Of a DNA stretch of 64,000 bases, positions 38,809-47,895 are shown piece after piece. The number at the start of each line of letters is the position of its first letter. The first letter of the stretch is position 1. The position numbers and the translations under genes are program-made. The notes under the pieces are model-generated. The model was not told the DNA's origin and ran no database searches. It saw nothing but the letters and a program-made list of their open reading frames with translations. This DNA comes from Puniceicoccales bacterium Verruco_02 (lineage in GTDB: Bacteria > Verrucomicrobiota > Verrucomicrobiia > Opitutales > Oceanipulchritudinaceae): NCBI GenBank assembly GCA_001604585.1, contig LVBW01000008.1:1-64000 (forward strand). The letters run 5' to 3'.

Positions 38809-40782
38809 CTACGGCACCAGTTCCCCGCCCTGCGCGGCGTCCTTTACCCGGAATATGCGGTAAGACAACTCGTCGCGCTCCAGCTTCAACCATGTGGGCA
38901 GGGCTGCGGCCTCGCTCTTCAAGATGTGATAGGCAAAGCTGTGGCTGGGGTCCACGATGCGGTTTTTGCCATATATCATGTAGCTGCTGTCGTAGGTAAA
39001 GTTCTTGGGCAGGTAGATGTAGCGCACGCCCCCACCCTGCACCAGCGAGCGGACGAAGCTCCAGTCTGGGTCAGTCCCTTCGGGCCTTTCGTAATAGAAC
39101 ACGCGGCACATCCAGCGCAGCCCGTCCTTGTTCTCCCAATACGCGGTGCCGTAAACGGGCTTGCGCGTATAGTAATTGATGACGTTCGCCTCGTAGGACG
39201 GGGCCAGCACTGGAGTGTCCGCCGAGGAGTCGAGCAGGAGCAGAGCCTCGCTGACGCCGCGAAGGGTCATAGTCTGCCCAAGCGTAGTCATGCTCATGCC
39301 GTACACCTGTGCGTTGCGCTTCTGCACAGAGCTGGTGTGTATGGACGAGATGCCCTGAAGGACGAGGAATGCGGCAGCAAAGTAGCTGAGGCGCGACTTG
39401 CCAGCACCGACAAGGGCGAGCGTGAGAAGAACGACAAGCGCCGCAAGCATGACATCCGAAAAGCGGTTGCTGGACATGCCGAAGTAGCCGTAAAAGAGCG
39501 TGACTGCGACGCAGAGTATGCTGGCAGCGCGAAGGCCCGCCAGGCTGTCCTTCCAACGGACTATGTAGGCGGATAGCGCCGATGCCACTGCGATGAAGAG
39601 GAAGGCGTAGCCTTGCATGAAGCGCAGCATGTCCAGCGCCTGCTCTTCGGCTATTTGTGACTCCCAGCGTTCAAAGAAGGGGTCTGCAAGGCTGAAGCAC
39701 TGGGGCAGGTATATGACAAGTGGGGCCGCTGTCAGCAGCATGAGAAGGGCGCTGTACACAAGTGCACGGGGTTGGAGGGCGTCCCAACGGCGGTCGGATG
39801 CGGCAAACTCGTGCGCCTGCCAGCACCAGATACCGGCCACGAGCAGCCCGGCTGCATAGACGGGGTTGTTCAGCTCCACACGCATGGGGAGCAGGCTGCC
39901 GAACTCCACCCAGTAGAATACAAGCGAGAGCAGCGAGGCCAGTATGCCGTATAGGCGCCAGCCCGAAGCACGGACGCTACGTGCGGCTTCTTCTGGCAGA
40001 AATACTAGGCCAACGAACACAGCCGCCACGACAATGGCGTGCGTCGGCGCGCTTATCCACATGCCAAAGGCCGAAAACACGGCCGCCCCGGCAAACCAAG
40101 GCCAGTGCCGCCGCTGCCCCGCCCCGCCAAGGAACGGCGCACATAGGCAAACCAGTGCCCCAAGCCCGGCAAGGAGTATCCAAATATGATGGTCGGGGCT
40201 GAAGATGCCGTACTTGCTGTTGAAAAGTAAGGCATAGAGTAGCGGCATAACAAGGGCACCCATCGGCCCGAAGGCCAGCACGCAGATGGCACCCATCCCG
40301 AGCGAGGCAAAAAACCAGATAAAGGTGTTGTAGTGCGGTGAGACTCGCGAAACGGACTCCAGAAGCGGGCTACCCGTGGCGGCGGAGTGGACATTCGCCA
40401 TAATGCGCAAAAACCACGACGGGGGGCTGCTCCAGCCAACAAAGCGGCCCGTGGGGTGGTTGTCCTCGTTACTCCAGTGAGGGATGAGCAGTTGCCCGGC
40501 CTCGACGGCCTGTTGCGTGTATATGACCCAGCGGATGCCGTCGGGATCTGGCACCATTTCGCGGCGATCGGCGCTTACAAGGCCCTCTGGCGCGTTGTCC
40601 GGCCCGCAGCTGCGCCATACCTCGGCGCGGTTAATCTCCATGACAAATATGACCAGCACGTAGAGCAGACCGCATAGCCACGCGGCCAGCCTAGGGCGGT
40701 GCGGGCGCGGGATGCGGGCGAATAGTTCGGGCAGGCTTTGCGGGGCGGATGCGGCTGGTATGCTGGGGGGAGTGTCGCTCAT
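38809..40782 (-). CDS. Polytopic GT-C-like (STT3/oligosaccharyltransferase-like) membrane protein
   Basis: A 657-residue inner-membrane protein with about 11-13 hydrophobic segments between residues 33 and 465 and a soluble C-terminal domain of about 190 residues. The first periplasmic loop is long and acidic (CGPDNAPEGLVSADRREMVP). After a membrane pair comes KYGIFSPDHHIWILLAG, whose DHH resembles the DHH motif in the second acidic loop of many bacterial STT3-like enzymes. These features fit GT-C glycosyltransferases, which transfer lipid-linked sugars to periplasmic acceptors. No exact family can be named. Position between the secretin and pilin genes suggests pilin glycosylation, an inference from context. 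Start: ATG 40782 (MSDTPPSIPA); a TTG one codon earlier is unlikely. A terminator separates it from the upstream secretin gene. Confidence 0.6.
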   Translation of the reverse strand: MSDTPPSIPAASAPQSLPELFARIPRPHRPRLAAWLCGLLYVLVIFVMEINRAEVWRSCGPDNAPEGLVSADRREMVPDPDGIRWVIYTQQAVEAGQLLIPHWSNEDNHPTGRFVGWSSPPSWFLRIMANVHSAATGSPLLESVSRVSPHYNTFIWFFASLGMGAICVLAFGPMGALVMPLLYALLFNSKYGIFSPDHHIWILLAGLGALVCLCAPFLGGAGQRRHWPWFAGAAVFSAFGMWISAPTHAIVVAAVFVGLVFLPEEAARSVRASGWRLYGILASLLSLVFYWVEFGSLLPMRVELNNPVYAAGLLVAGIWCWQAHEFAASDRRWDALQPRALVYSALLMLLTAAPLVIYLPQCFSLADPFFERWESQIAEEQALDMLRFMQGYAFLFIAVASALSAYIVRWKDSLAGLRAASILCVAVTLFYGYFGMSSNRFSDVMLAALVVLLTLALVGAGKSRLSYFAAAFLVLQGISSIHTSSVQKRNAQVYGMSMTTLGQTMTLRGVSEALLLLDSSADTPVLAPSYEANVINYYTRKPVYGTAYWENKDGLRWMCRVFYYERPEGTDPDWSFVRSLVQGGGVRYIYLPKNFTYDSSYMIYGKNRIVDPSHSFAYHILKSEAAALPTWLKLERDELSYRIFRVKDAAQGGELVP

Positions 40783-40821
40783 CAATTGTGTGGGAAACTG
40801 GGTTACAGACTATGACTAACA

Positions 40822-40854
40822 GAACGCCCCCGGTTGTCGATTCCGGGGGCGTTC
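40822..40854 (-). terminator. Rho-independent-type terminator after the secretin gene
   Basis: GAACGCCCCCGG (40822-40833) pairs perfectly with CCGGGGGCGTTC (40843-40854) around a 9-base loop. It lies 38 bases past the secretin stop codon. The T-tract is short (TGTTAGTC on the minus strand), but the stem is very stable. It ends the ATPase-to-secretin operon. Confidence 0.75.
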
Positions 40855-40892
40855 ACGTTGCATATATCTTACGTTCAGTACGTATGTATGAC

Positions 40893-42536
40893 TTACTTAA
40901 ACAGATACTTGCGTTCGCCCTTGCTGCCGGGGATGTCGGCCTTGTTGCGCGATTCCAACTCGGCGTCGAGCTTCTGGAGCATGAGGTCGAGGTTGTCGGT
41001 GGTCTTCACTCCGCCAGTGTAGCCGTCCAGAATCGTTGCCGTAATGAACATAACAAGGTGGCTCTTGGTGTCGGACGTAGTCTCGTTGCGGAAGAGGTAG
41101 CCGATGAGCGGGATGTCGCCAAGAAGGGGCACTTTGTTGTAGCCCTTGGTGTTGTGCAGCGAATCTAGGCCGCCGATGGCGAGCGTGTTGCCGCTGCCCA
41201 CAATGGCCTGACCCGTATAGTCGCGGGAGGTCGTGATCGGGATCAGGTTGCCGCTGATGTCGGCCGTGCCGAGCATGTCGGAAACGTTGATCATGATGTT
41301 CAGCTCCACGTTGTTGCCGTCGAGGATGCGGGGCAGAAGGCTGATTGTCGTGCCGATGGGGATGAACTGGGTCTCCTCGGTGGCTGTCGAGCTGCCGCCG
41401 CCGCTTGTGGAGCTACTGCCGCTCTGGAAGGGCTGCTGGGTGACGTTGCGCAGGACCACCTGACGGTTGTTCACCGTGACTTGGCTTGGATGCTGGAGGG
41501 AGTGGGACTGGGAGTCGGTCGATATGGCGCGCAGCGTGGCCAATAGCTGAGGCCCACTGAGGATGGCCGTATCGAGGCGGGTGTTCAAGAGCGTGGCCGC
41601 GGAGCTCGGCTCGACGCTGCCGGACTGCCTCTGGTTCTGAAGCGTCATTTCGTAGCCCTTCTCACCCAAGGAGTTACTCCAGTCAACGCCGAGCATGGTC
41701 GTCGGGTCGGAGTTGATCTCGACAAAGCGGGTCTCAAGGAGGATGAGCTTGCGCGGGCGGTCGATGGCCACGAGGTAGGTCTCGATCCAGAGGTGGTGCT
41801 CCTTGGTCGCGATGATGAACATGGCGTTCTGGTCGGGGTCGGCAATGATGCGGCCCTTCAGCGTCTCCTTCTTCTCGGGCTGGATGTTGCCAAGGCGCAT
41901 GGCCAGCTCGCTGCTGGGAACCCCTGCCAGAAGCATTGCCGCCGGATTGGGGGCGCTCGTGGCCTCCTTCTCGTTCATGGCGAGGTTGGCAGGGTCCAGC
42001 TCCAGAAGAGCCTTGATGTCGTTGATGATCTTGCTCGGCGAAGAGGCAAAGGCCGTGCTGTTCACCGGCTGGGGCAGTGCGCTGCTAGTGTCGCGCCCGG
42101 CCGCAGTGTTGAGCGACTCCTGGTTTACGTTCACATCGTTAAGATGCAGATGCTTCAGCTCATACACCTTCGGGAAGAGCTTGGAACGCTCCTCCTTCAT
42201 GGGGCTGAAGTGCCAGAGTCCGTTCTCGTAAAGAGGGACGTAACCGTAGGTCTCGGCAACAAGCTGGAGAGCCTGAAAGGGATTGCCACGGATTGTCATA
42301 TCCACAGTGGCGGCGTCCTTTGGCCGGGGAAGACCGATGTATGCCATGTCCGACGCCTCGCACAATGTGCGAAGCACCTCTTCCAGCGGGGCCGACTGGA
42401 AGCGCATCGTAAGATCAGGCATCTTCATAAGCCGCTGAATCTCCTGCTCTTCAGCGCGCGAAATGTTGAGTTGTGCGCTGGCGTTGATGCTTGTGAGAGC
42501 AAGAGCCAGCAGGGCTATGGTATAGCGGGCTTTCAT
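40893..42536 (-). CDS. Secretin (GspD/PilQ family)
   Basis: A 547-residue outer-membrane channel subunit with a signal peptide (MKARYTIALLALALTSINAS). The periplasmic part has one STN/N0-like domain (45-115; LTMRFQSAPLEEVLRTLCEA, then VDMTIRGNPFQALQLVAETY) and an N1-like domain with RIIADPDQNAMFIIATKEHH. The secretin domain (about 260-500) contains LLETRFVEINSDPTTMLGVD, the VTVNNRQVVLR region, FIPIGTTISLLPRI and the conserved PLLGDIPLIGYLFRN with the following LVMFITATIL. It is shorter than typical GspD (about 650), because it has fewer N-domains. It completes the operon ATPase-PilM-PilN-PilO-PilP-secretin, and 8 bases separate it from the PilP-like gene. No pilotin gene is apparent. Confidence 0.93.
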   Translation of the reverse strand: MKARYTIALLALALTSINASAQLNISRAEEQEIQRLMKMPDLTMRFQSAPLEEVLRTLCEASDMAYIGLPRPKDAATVDMTIRGNPFQALQLVAETYGYVPLYENGLWHFSPMKEERSKLFPKVYELKHLHLNDVNVNQESLNTAAGRDTSSALPQPVNSTAFASSPSKIINDIKALLELDPANLAMNEKEATSAPNPAAMLLAGVPSSELAMRLGNIQPEKKETLKGRIIADPDQNAMFIIATKEHHLWIETYLVAIDRPRKLILLETRFVEINSDPTTMLGVDWSNSLGEKGYEMTLQNQRQSGSVEPSSAATLLNTRLDTAILSGPQLLATLRAISTDSQSHSLQHPSQVTVNNRQVVLRNVTQQPFQSGSSSTSGGGSSTATEETQFIPIGTTISLLPRILDGNNVELNIMINVSDMLGTADISGNLIPITTSRDYTGQAIVGSGNTLAIGGLDSLHNTKGYNKVPLLGDIPLIGYLFRNETTSDTKSHLVMFITATILDGYTGGVKTTDNLDLMLQKLDAELESRNKADIPGSKGERKYLFK

Positions 42537-42544
42537 ACAGGTAT

Positions 42545-42979
42545 TCAGCGTACTAGGGGGATGGTCATTTTGCGGGTCTCCAGTTCGATGGAGACGTTAA
42601 CTACGATTTCCGTGGGAGTTACAGATACTATTCGTATCAGACCGGGAAATGAGAAATCGGAAGCTGGCAGTTCCATGCCGGTCTTGACCGTATAGGAGCC
42701 TATCAGCACCGTAGTGCCGTCCGGGTTGCGGTAGTCCGCGGCGATTCCCTTCACCTTCAGGGAAAGGAGCTTCTCGCGAACTTGGGCAAACTGCTTCTCG
42801 CGCGCCTCGACGGCGGGGTCCACGGCCTTTTTGGCTGGGGTAGCCTTGGCCGTCTCGCTCTTGAGCGCGGTTGGGTCTGGCACTTCAAAGGGATTGCGCA
42901 GACCGGCTGGCACGGGGATGGAGGCCTCAAGCTGGAGGGCCACGCCGCAGAGAAGGACGATATAAATGGCTTTCTTCAT
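42545..42979 (-). CDS. PilP/GspC-like periplasmic subunit
   Basis: A 144-residue exported protein. Signal peptide MKKAIYIVLLCGVALQLEAS, then a flexible Ala/Lys-rich part (LKSETAKATPAKKAVDP) and a small beta-rich domain from about residue 75 (LSLKVKGIAADYRNPDGTTV, IGSYTVKTGMELP, LIRIVSVTPTEIVVNVSIEL). This is the layout of PilP and of the HR domain of GspC, which link the inner-membrane complex to the secretin. There is no lipobox in the usual position (the Cys is within the hydrophobic core), so it is probably a soluble or signal-anchored form. It lies between the PilO-like and secretin genes with gaps of 22 and 8 bases. Confidence 0.75.
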   Translation of the reverse strand: MKKAIYIVLLCGVALQLEASIPVPAGLRNPFEVPDPTALKSETAKATPAKKAVDPAVEAREKQFAQVREKLLSLKVKGIAADYRNPDGTTVLIGSYTVKTGMELPASDFSFPGLIRIVSVTPTEIVVNVSIELETRKMTIPLVR

Positions 42980-43001
42980 GGCTATGATGCTTTGCGCTGG
43001 C

Positions 43002-43556
43002 CTATCGGCTTATCACGTTGGGGTCCATTCGTGGGAAGAGTATCTTCGTCTGAACGCTGACGTAGTCTCCCGAGGGGGTGTAGGTGACGCTGATAACTCT
43101 TGCAAAGGGGAAGGATTCCTCGATTTTGCCAAGCCATACCAGAGAATCACGGAAGCTGCTCAGGATGGATATCGAGTACTCGTGCATCGACACTGTGCCC
43201 ATTGCCGCGTTGGTGCGACTGGCCATCTTACGCTCGTCGGTCTTCTGCTCCTGAATGGGGATACGCAAAGCTTCTGACTCCGAAGCAAGGCGCTGGTTGA
43301 TGGAGTTAAGCTCCAACATTCCCTGCAAGGTGGCACCGTTCTGCTGCATGAAGCGCGCAACATCGTCGTTGCCAAGACGGAGCTGAAGCTGGCGGTTCTT
43401 GGACTGAGTGTCGCGGGTGGAGTCGGACAGGCTCAACATGGCAACGTCAAGCTCGCTCTTTGCCAGGTTCACCTTGCTGACCTGATCCAGAGTCACCTTG
43501 CCCAATAGAAATATGATGGCCAGTATGGTCGCTATGCCTGCTAGATAGTCTTTCAT
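43002..43556 (-). CDS. PilO/GspM-like inner-membrane subunit
   Basis: A 184-residue bitopic protein: a short cytoplasmic start, one membrane helix (LAGIATILAIIFLLGKVTL), a coiled-coil stretch (about 30-110, rich in Gln, Ser and Glu) and a C-terminal ferredoxin-like domain (SILSSFRDSLVWLGKIEESF, ARVISVTYTPSGDYVSVQTK). PilO forms a heterodimer with PilN beside the secretin-bound PilP. Sequence similarity in this family is low, so the call depends on topology and on gene order. Confidence 0.7.
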   Translation of the reverse strand: MKDYLAGIATILAIIFLLGKVTLDQVSKVNLAKSELDVAMLSLSDSTRDTQSKNRQLQLRLGNDDVARFMQQNGATLQGMLELNSINQRLASESEALRIPIQEQKTDERKMASRTNAAMGTVSMHEYSISILSSFRDSLVWLGKIEESFPFARVISVTYTPSGDYVSVQTKILFPRMDPNVISR

Positions 43557-43607
43557 GTCGAAATAGGTTTATATGTGCTTGTTGCGGTGGATTGGACCTA
43601 ATAGCTC

Positions 43608-44168
43608 CTAACCCTTACTTGCGGACGAGGGCACAGGCTGGTTGTAACTGCGCATGATCCTGAACTTGGCCTTGAACACCGTGGCACCCACGGCCTGATT
43701 CTGCTCAAGAAGCTGAATGGCAAGGCCCTTCTCCTGAAGAAAGCTCGTCATCTCGCGGAAATACTGGGCACTGGTGTTGCGATCGCTGTTGATGGCGATT
43801 GTAAGGTCCACAGTGCCCTCATCGCTATTGTGGGAAATGACCATCTGCGATAGGCGCACCTCTTCGGGCAGCTGAGAGAAAAACTCCACAAGGTGCTCCT
43901 GCATGGGGATACTCTGCGAGCGCCACTCGGCCAGCCACAGCATATGGTTCTGGGTCTTGATCCTGCGCGACACATCGTCCAGCTGAATCTGCACCTCCTG
44001 CTTTTTCCACTTAAGCCAAGTCCCCCAGGCTGCGTGACCAGCAGTGGTCAGAATGCACATGGCAACAAGAAAGTATGCAAGGTGCATAACCACCTTGTAC
44101 TGCGGGGGCAGATAGGCGCGATTGCCCTTTATCTTGGCGTTGGAACGCAAATCGTAGGCTGCTGTCAT
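43608..44168 (-). CDS. PilN/GspL-C-like inner-membrane subunit
   Basis: A 186-residue bitopic protein. A basic, polar N-terminus (LRSNAKIKGNRAYLPPQYK) precedes a single membrane helix (about 27-48), a short coiled coil (KKQEVQIQLDDVSRRIKTQN) and a ferredoxin-like domain (LSQMVISHNSDEGTVDLTIA, YFREMTSFLQEKGLAIQLLE). PilN's cytoplasmic tail normally binds PilM through an I-N-L-L-P-like motif; the sequence here is NRAYLPPQYK, a possible equivalent. The neighbouring PilM-like gene (12 bases upstream) supports the assignment. Confidence 0.72.
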   Translation of the reverse strand: MTAAYDLRSNAKIKGNRAYLPPQYKVVMHLAYFLVAMCILTTAGHAAWGTWLKWKKQEVQIQLDDVSRRIKTQNHMLWLAEWRSQSIPMQEHLVEFFSQLPEEVRLSQMVISHNSDEGTVDLTIAINSDRNTSAQYFREMTSFLQEKGLAIQLLEQNQAVGATVFKAKFRIMRSYNQPVPSSASKG

Positions 44169-44180
44169 GGCTCTTGCTTC

Positions 44181-45098
44181 CTAGTCTCTGATTAGGGCGT
44201 GGAACACGCGGTTGACGGGGGTTTCGTTCTTTCCGGGCGGGGTCTTCACTGTCAGCTTGGGGCGCAGTTCCTTGATGCGTGCCTCCCAGCCCAGGTGCTC
44301 GTCGGCGCCCTGCTGGTCCACGACCAGTATCAGCTCGCCCTCCTTTGGCAGTATCTGCTCTACAAGGTTGCGCTGACGCTTTATTTCCACCGCCCCGGTT
44401 GTGGGGTTTTCGGAACGGTTGCGAAGGAGCATCCATTCATGGTCGCTGCGCACATCGACCTCCAAATACAGCACCGAGCAACCGGAGATAATCAGCATGT
44501 TGTGCGGGATGATGCCTTTGTAAGTTTCCACTACTTCGGCAAATAGGCTGCCTATACTGTGTTGCAGGCGAACGCAGATGATGCCGGACTGCTCCAATAT
44601 GCGCTCAAGGGCGGTGATTACCGTCTGCTCGTAGGAGAATACTATCGAACTTTCGCGCGTTGGATGCTGAACCAGCGAGTAGGAATGCCCGGCCTCGAAA
44701 TCGTCGCCCATGACGCGCTGCGGGTTCTCCTTGAGCAGGGCAAAGAGGTTCTCGCTGCGCTTGACAGTGAAGCTCTTCACCGCGTTGAAGCCGTGGTTGT
44801 ATGCCACTACGGCGGGCACTCCCGGATTCTCCTTGGCAATGTTGGAGAGAATGCGCATCAGCTCGTTGTCCGAGGGGCCTTCGCGGTTTATCGTGCCGAC
44901 CATCTCTACGTGGACAGTGCTGCCAAAGTGCAGCTTTGCCAGCTTTATGCAGTTGGGATAGATGACTATGCCGATGAGACGCTGACGGGCAAAGCGCATC
45001 CTGAGCGGAGCTGTCATGTCGAAGGCATCCGGACGAAAGGCCCTGAGCGTTAACAGGTTGACCAACTGGACTACAAATGGATCTTCGAGCAGGCTCAT
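44181..45098 (-). CDS. PilM/GspL-N-like cytoplasmic actin-fold protein
   Basis: A 305-residue soluble protein whose place between the assembly ATPase and the PilN-like gene is that of pilM. Matching features are LIGIVIYPNCIKLAKLHFGS near residue 40, AVVAYNHGFNAVKSFTVKRS, a GDDFEAGHSYSLV segment, and ALERILEQSGIICVRLQHSI followed by NMLIISGCSVLYLEVDV. Overall similarity to PilM is weak, and the ATP-binding Gly motifs are not clear. The first 27-33 residues before MTAPLRMRFARQ may not belong: alternative starts are ATG 45017 and 44999, none with a good Shine-Dalgarno. PilM recruits the ATPase to the PilN/O complex. Confidence 0.65.
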   Translation of the reverse strand: MSLLEDPFVVQLVNLLTLRAFRPDAFDMTAPLRMRFARQRLIGIVIYPNCIKLAKLHFGSTVHVEMVGTINREGPSDNELMRILSNIAKENPGVPAVVAYNHGFNAVKSFTVKRSENLFALLKENPQRVMGDDFEAGHSYSLVQHPTRESSIVFSYEQTVITALERILEQSGIICVRLQHSIGSLFAEVVETYKGIIPHNMLIISGCSVLYLEVDVRSDHEWMLLRNRSENPTTGAVEIKRQRNLVEQILPKEGELILVVDQQGADEHLGWEARIKELRPKLTVKTPPGKNETPVNRVFHALIRD

Positions 45099-45167
45099 TG
45101 GGGGGATTCTTGATTTATGCGAAGTTGTTTTCTGGGGGACGTGGTACTTGTCAGGTCCGCTATGGGC

Positions 45168-47414
45168 CTAGGTTCTTCTAAGCCTCAGACACTCTTCGAC
45201 GCTGGTTGCGCCAGAGAGCGCCCTTCGAAGGCCTATGCGAAGCATCGGGTCGTACTGGTTGGCAAGGGCGAGCTGAAGCAGCTTGGCGCTGTCTCCGCCC
45301 TGAATTATGACATCGCGCATCGGGTCGTTTACCGGGGCCAGCTCCATCACGGCGACTCGCCCGCGGTAGCCCGTGCCGAAGCACTCGGCGCAGCCGCGCT
45401 TGAAGAAGCTCTTGTGCGGGATGGCATCGGCCCCGGCGTCGAAAAAGCCCTCTTCGCGATAAAGATCCTCGATTTCGGGCGTCATGACGTCCTCGCGGCG
45501 GCAGCGGCAGAGGCGGCGCACAAGGCGCTGGGCGTGCAGGAGGATTAGTGAGTCCGCAAGCATGTAGCTCTGAACACCCATAGCCAGAAGGCGGCCCACC
45601 GCGCGGATGGCGTCGAGCGAGTGCAGGGTGGTCAATATGAGGTGCCCGGTAAGGGCGGCCTCGGCAGCGGTGACGGCGGTCTCGCGGTCGCGGATTTCGC
45701 CCACCATGACCACGTCCGGGTCGGCACGCAGGATGCGGCGAAGCACCGTGTAAAAGGTGAGATCCTGATTTGGGTCCACCTGGGTCTGATTAAGGCCCTC
45801 CATCTCGTATTCTATCGGGTCCTCAATGGTCTGCACGTTGATCGTGCCCTTGTTAAGGGCGGATAGAACGGCGTACAGGGTGGTGGACTTACCCGAGCCT
45901 GTGGGGCCTGTCACAACGATCATTCCCTGTGGCTTGGCGATTACGCCCTGAAAGATCTTGAGCTGCTTTGTGGGCAGGCCCATATCCTCCAGCGAGCGTA
46001 TGTTCGAGCCTTTGTCCAGAATACGGATGGTGATCTTCTGGAACTTGCGCCTCCACGGAATGGCCGACACGCGCGCGTCGATGACGCGCCCGGCGAACTT
46101 CACCGAGAAGCGGCCGTCCTGCGCGTCGTTGTTGTTGAGCGTCATGTTACAGTGGTTCTTGATGATTGCCACCACTGGCATGAGCATCTTGATGGGGCCT
46201 GTGTAAATGGTCGTGAGCTGGCCGTCGATGCGGGTGCGGAAGCGCGTCTGCTCGCGGTACTGCTCGATGTGGATGTCGGAGGCCTTGCCGGTGATGGAGT
46301 TGTACACCAGCCACTCCAATAGCTCCTCGGGGCTTGTATTGCTGCTCTTGGGGTTAATCAGGCGCGCCGAGTCCTCGTTGATCGTGATGTCGGCGTTGAA
46401 CTGGCGAAGCGCCCTTTCCTCGGCACCGCTGTCTTCCTCCACACTGGTCATCAGGCTGCCCGTGTTCTCGAAGCGCTCAAGGCGCATGAGAATGTCGTTG
46501 GCACGGGCCTGTACGCGGACCAGTTCCTTTTCGAGCTTGAGGCGGTTAATTAGCTGGTCCTCGCACTCAAAGTCGTCCAAACGCGACACCGCCACGTAAA
46601 ACTCCTTCTCCGTCTCCAGAAAGCAGAGCACCTTGTAGCGGTCCACAAGGTTTCTCGGGATTCGCTCGTAAAGGCGGGGCGAGATGTCCGTCTCGCGAAT
46701 GTCCATAAGGGGCGAGCGTTTGCCGATAAAGTCGATGGCGGCGGTGTACCCGGCGGGAATCGTAAGGGTGCCCTCCTCTATGGACTCTTCGAGGAATGTG
46801 CGGTCTTCCTGGCTCATGGGCAGGGCCGAAAGCATCCACTTCATGATGGGGATGACGCGGTCATCCTCGTCGAACTCGTCCAGCTCCTTGCGCAGCTCGG
46901 CCACCTGCTGGGACTCTTCTCTATACAGGCGCGGGCGCACCTCCCTCTCTGCAAGAAAACGAAGCGTCCCCTGAAGGTAGGTGTGGTACATCTTGGGCGT
47001 CAGCCAGACCATCGGGCAGGCTTCCGGGTCTATGCCCCAGCAGTTGCGCGAAGGCGGGCAGCAGTGCCCCATCACAAGGAGCGGCCCCACCTGCCCGACG
47101 GGCACTGCGGGCCAGTCGTTTACGGGCAGGCTCACAAGGTCGTCCATCGACAGGCGGTGGTAATCCTTGGCGTGCAGCTCCAGCAGCTTCCAGAAAGTGA
47201 CGAGCACATCGCCGTTAATCTCCCTCGTGGACGAGGGATAGGGCAATACGCCGTGTTCGGTCCGCATCGCGTGGATTATCTGGCCGGGGTTCTGCCCGAT
47301 GGACACGACAAAGGAAATGCTCTGCTCGTACGTCTCGGTCTGATCGCCTTCGATGCAGGTGAGAAGATCCGCGTACTGGATTGTCTGAATGCTGGTGTCG
47401 GGAAGCTTGGCCAT
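45168..47414 (-). CDS. Type IV pilus / type II secretion assembly ATPase (PilB/GspE)
   Basis: A 748-residue hexameric motor that powers pilin or pseudopilin assembly. The C-terminal ATPase has Walker A GPTGSGKSTTLY, the Asp box TIEDPIEYEMEGLNQTQV, Walker B ILRADPDVVMVGEIRD and the His box LTGHLILTTLHS. The zinc-binding subdomain has RLCRCRRED then GCAECFGTGYRGR: the second pair is the usual C-x-x-C but the first is C-x-C. The N-terminal 330 residues are long compared with GspE (about 500 total) and contain a Cys-rich segment (GHCCPPSRNCWGIDPEAC) that I do not recognise. The gene lies 34 bases after the STAS gene and leads the PilM-PilN-PilO-PilP-secretin series. Confidence 0.95.
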   Translation of the reverse strand: MAKLPDTSIQTIQYADLLTCIEGDQTETYEQSISFVVSIGQNPGQIIHAMRTEHGVLPYPSSTREINGDVLVTFWKLLELHAKDYHRLSMDDLVSLPVNDWPAVPVGQVGPLLVMGHCCPPSRNCWGIDPEACPMVWLTPKMYHTYLQGTLRFLAEREVRPRLYREESQQVAELRKELDEFDEDDRVIPIMKWMLSALPMSQEDRTFLEESIEEGTLTIPAGYTAAIDFIGKRSPLMDIRETDISPRLYERIPRNLVDRYKVLCFLETEKEFYVAVSRLDDFECEDQLINRLKLEKELVRVQARANDILMRLERFENTGSLMTSVEEDSGAEERALRQFNADITINEDSARLINPKSSNTSPEELLEWLVYNSITGKASDIHIEQYREQTRFRTRIDGQLTTIYTGPIKMLMPVVAIIKNHCNMTLNNNDAQDGRFSVKFAGRVIDARVSAIPWRRKFQKITIRILDKGSNIRSLEDMGLPTKQLKIFQGVIAKPQGMIVVTGPTGSGKSTTLYAVLSALNKGTINVQTIEDPIEYEMEGLNQTQVDPNQDLTFYTVLRRILRADPDVVMVGEIRDRETAVTAAEAALTGHLILTTLHSLDAIRAVGRLLAMGVQSYMLADSLILLHAQRLVRRLCRCRREDVMTPEIEDLYREEGFFDAGADAIPHKSFFKRGCAECFGTGYRGRVAVMELAPVNDPMRDVIIQGGDSAKLLQLALANQYDPMLRIGLRRALSGATSVEECLRLRRT

Positions 47415-47448
47415 CGCTTGAGTAAGATTGGGTTGGCGCCGGTGGTCT

Positions 47449-47790
47449 TTAGACGATGACCACCTGTGCCTGGCGATCCAGACGGATGAAGCTGAAGCTC
47501 TTGGCTATGTTGGGGCTGCTGACGCTAATCTTCAGCTCCACGTTGCGCTTTTTTACATGCCTTGCCACAGCGACAAGAAAGTTCAGCCCAGTGGAGTCCA
47601 CCATCTGCGCGGCGGAAATGTCCAGATGCAGCAGTTTCCAGTCAGGGTTACTCGTCTCTGTCTGGGCGAGTATGTCCAGCACCCGCTGTCGCACAGCCTG
47701 AACGTTTGTACTGAGGATATTACCGGCGACAACCAAGGTGATTTCCTCACCTGACCCGGCAACAGTTACCTGAGGGATGGAAGCGTTCAT
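47449..47790 (-). CDS. STAS-domain anti-sigma factor antagonist (HsbA/CrsA/RsbV-like)
   Basis: A 113-residue single STAS domain. LHLDISAAQMVDSTGLNFLV contains the family's phosphorylation loop D-S-T-G-L, with the Ser (about residue 66) as the expected phosphorylation site. Such proteins bind an RsbW-type kinase or another target when dephosphorylated. The gene directly follows the receiver-PP2C-kinase gene (105 bases), whose phosphatase and kinase domains would set its phosphorylation state, and precedes the pilus ATPase gene by 34 bases, so its output may act on pilus or secretion genes or proteins. The start ATG 47790 lacks a strong Shine-Dalgarno. Confidence 0.9.
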   Translation of the reverse strand: MNASIPQVTVAGSGEEITLVVAGNILSTNVQAVRQRVLDILAQTETSNPDWKLLHLDISAAQMVDSTGLNFLVAVARHVKKRNVELKISVSSPNIAKSFSFIRLDRQAQVVIV

Positions 47791-47895
47791 TTACGATTTT
47801 TTTAAATCGGCGGCCACAGGCCGACCAAGCATGTTTCACGTTAACGGAGGAGGACAGCGCATTATGCTGTCTTACGAAATGGATGGAAGAGCAAG

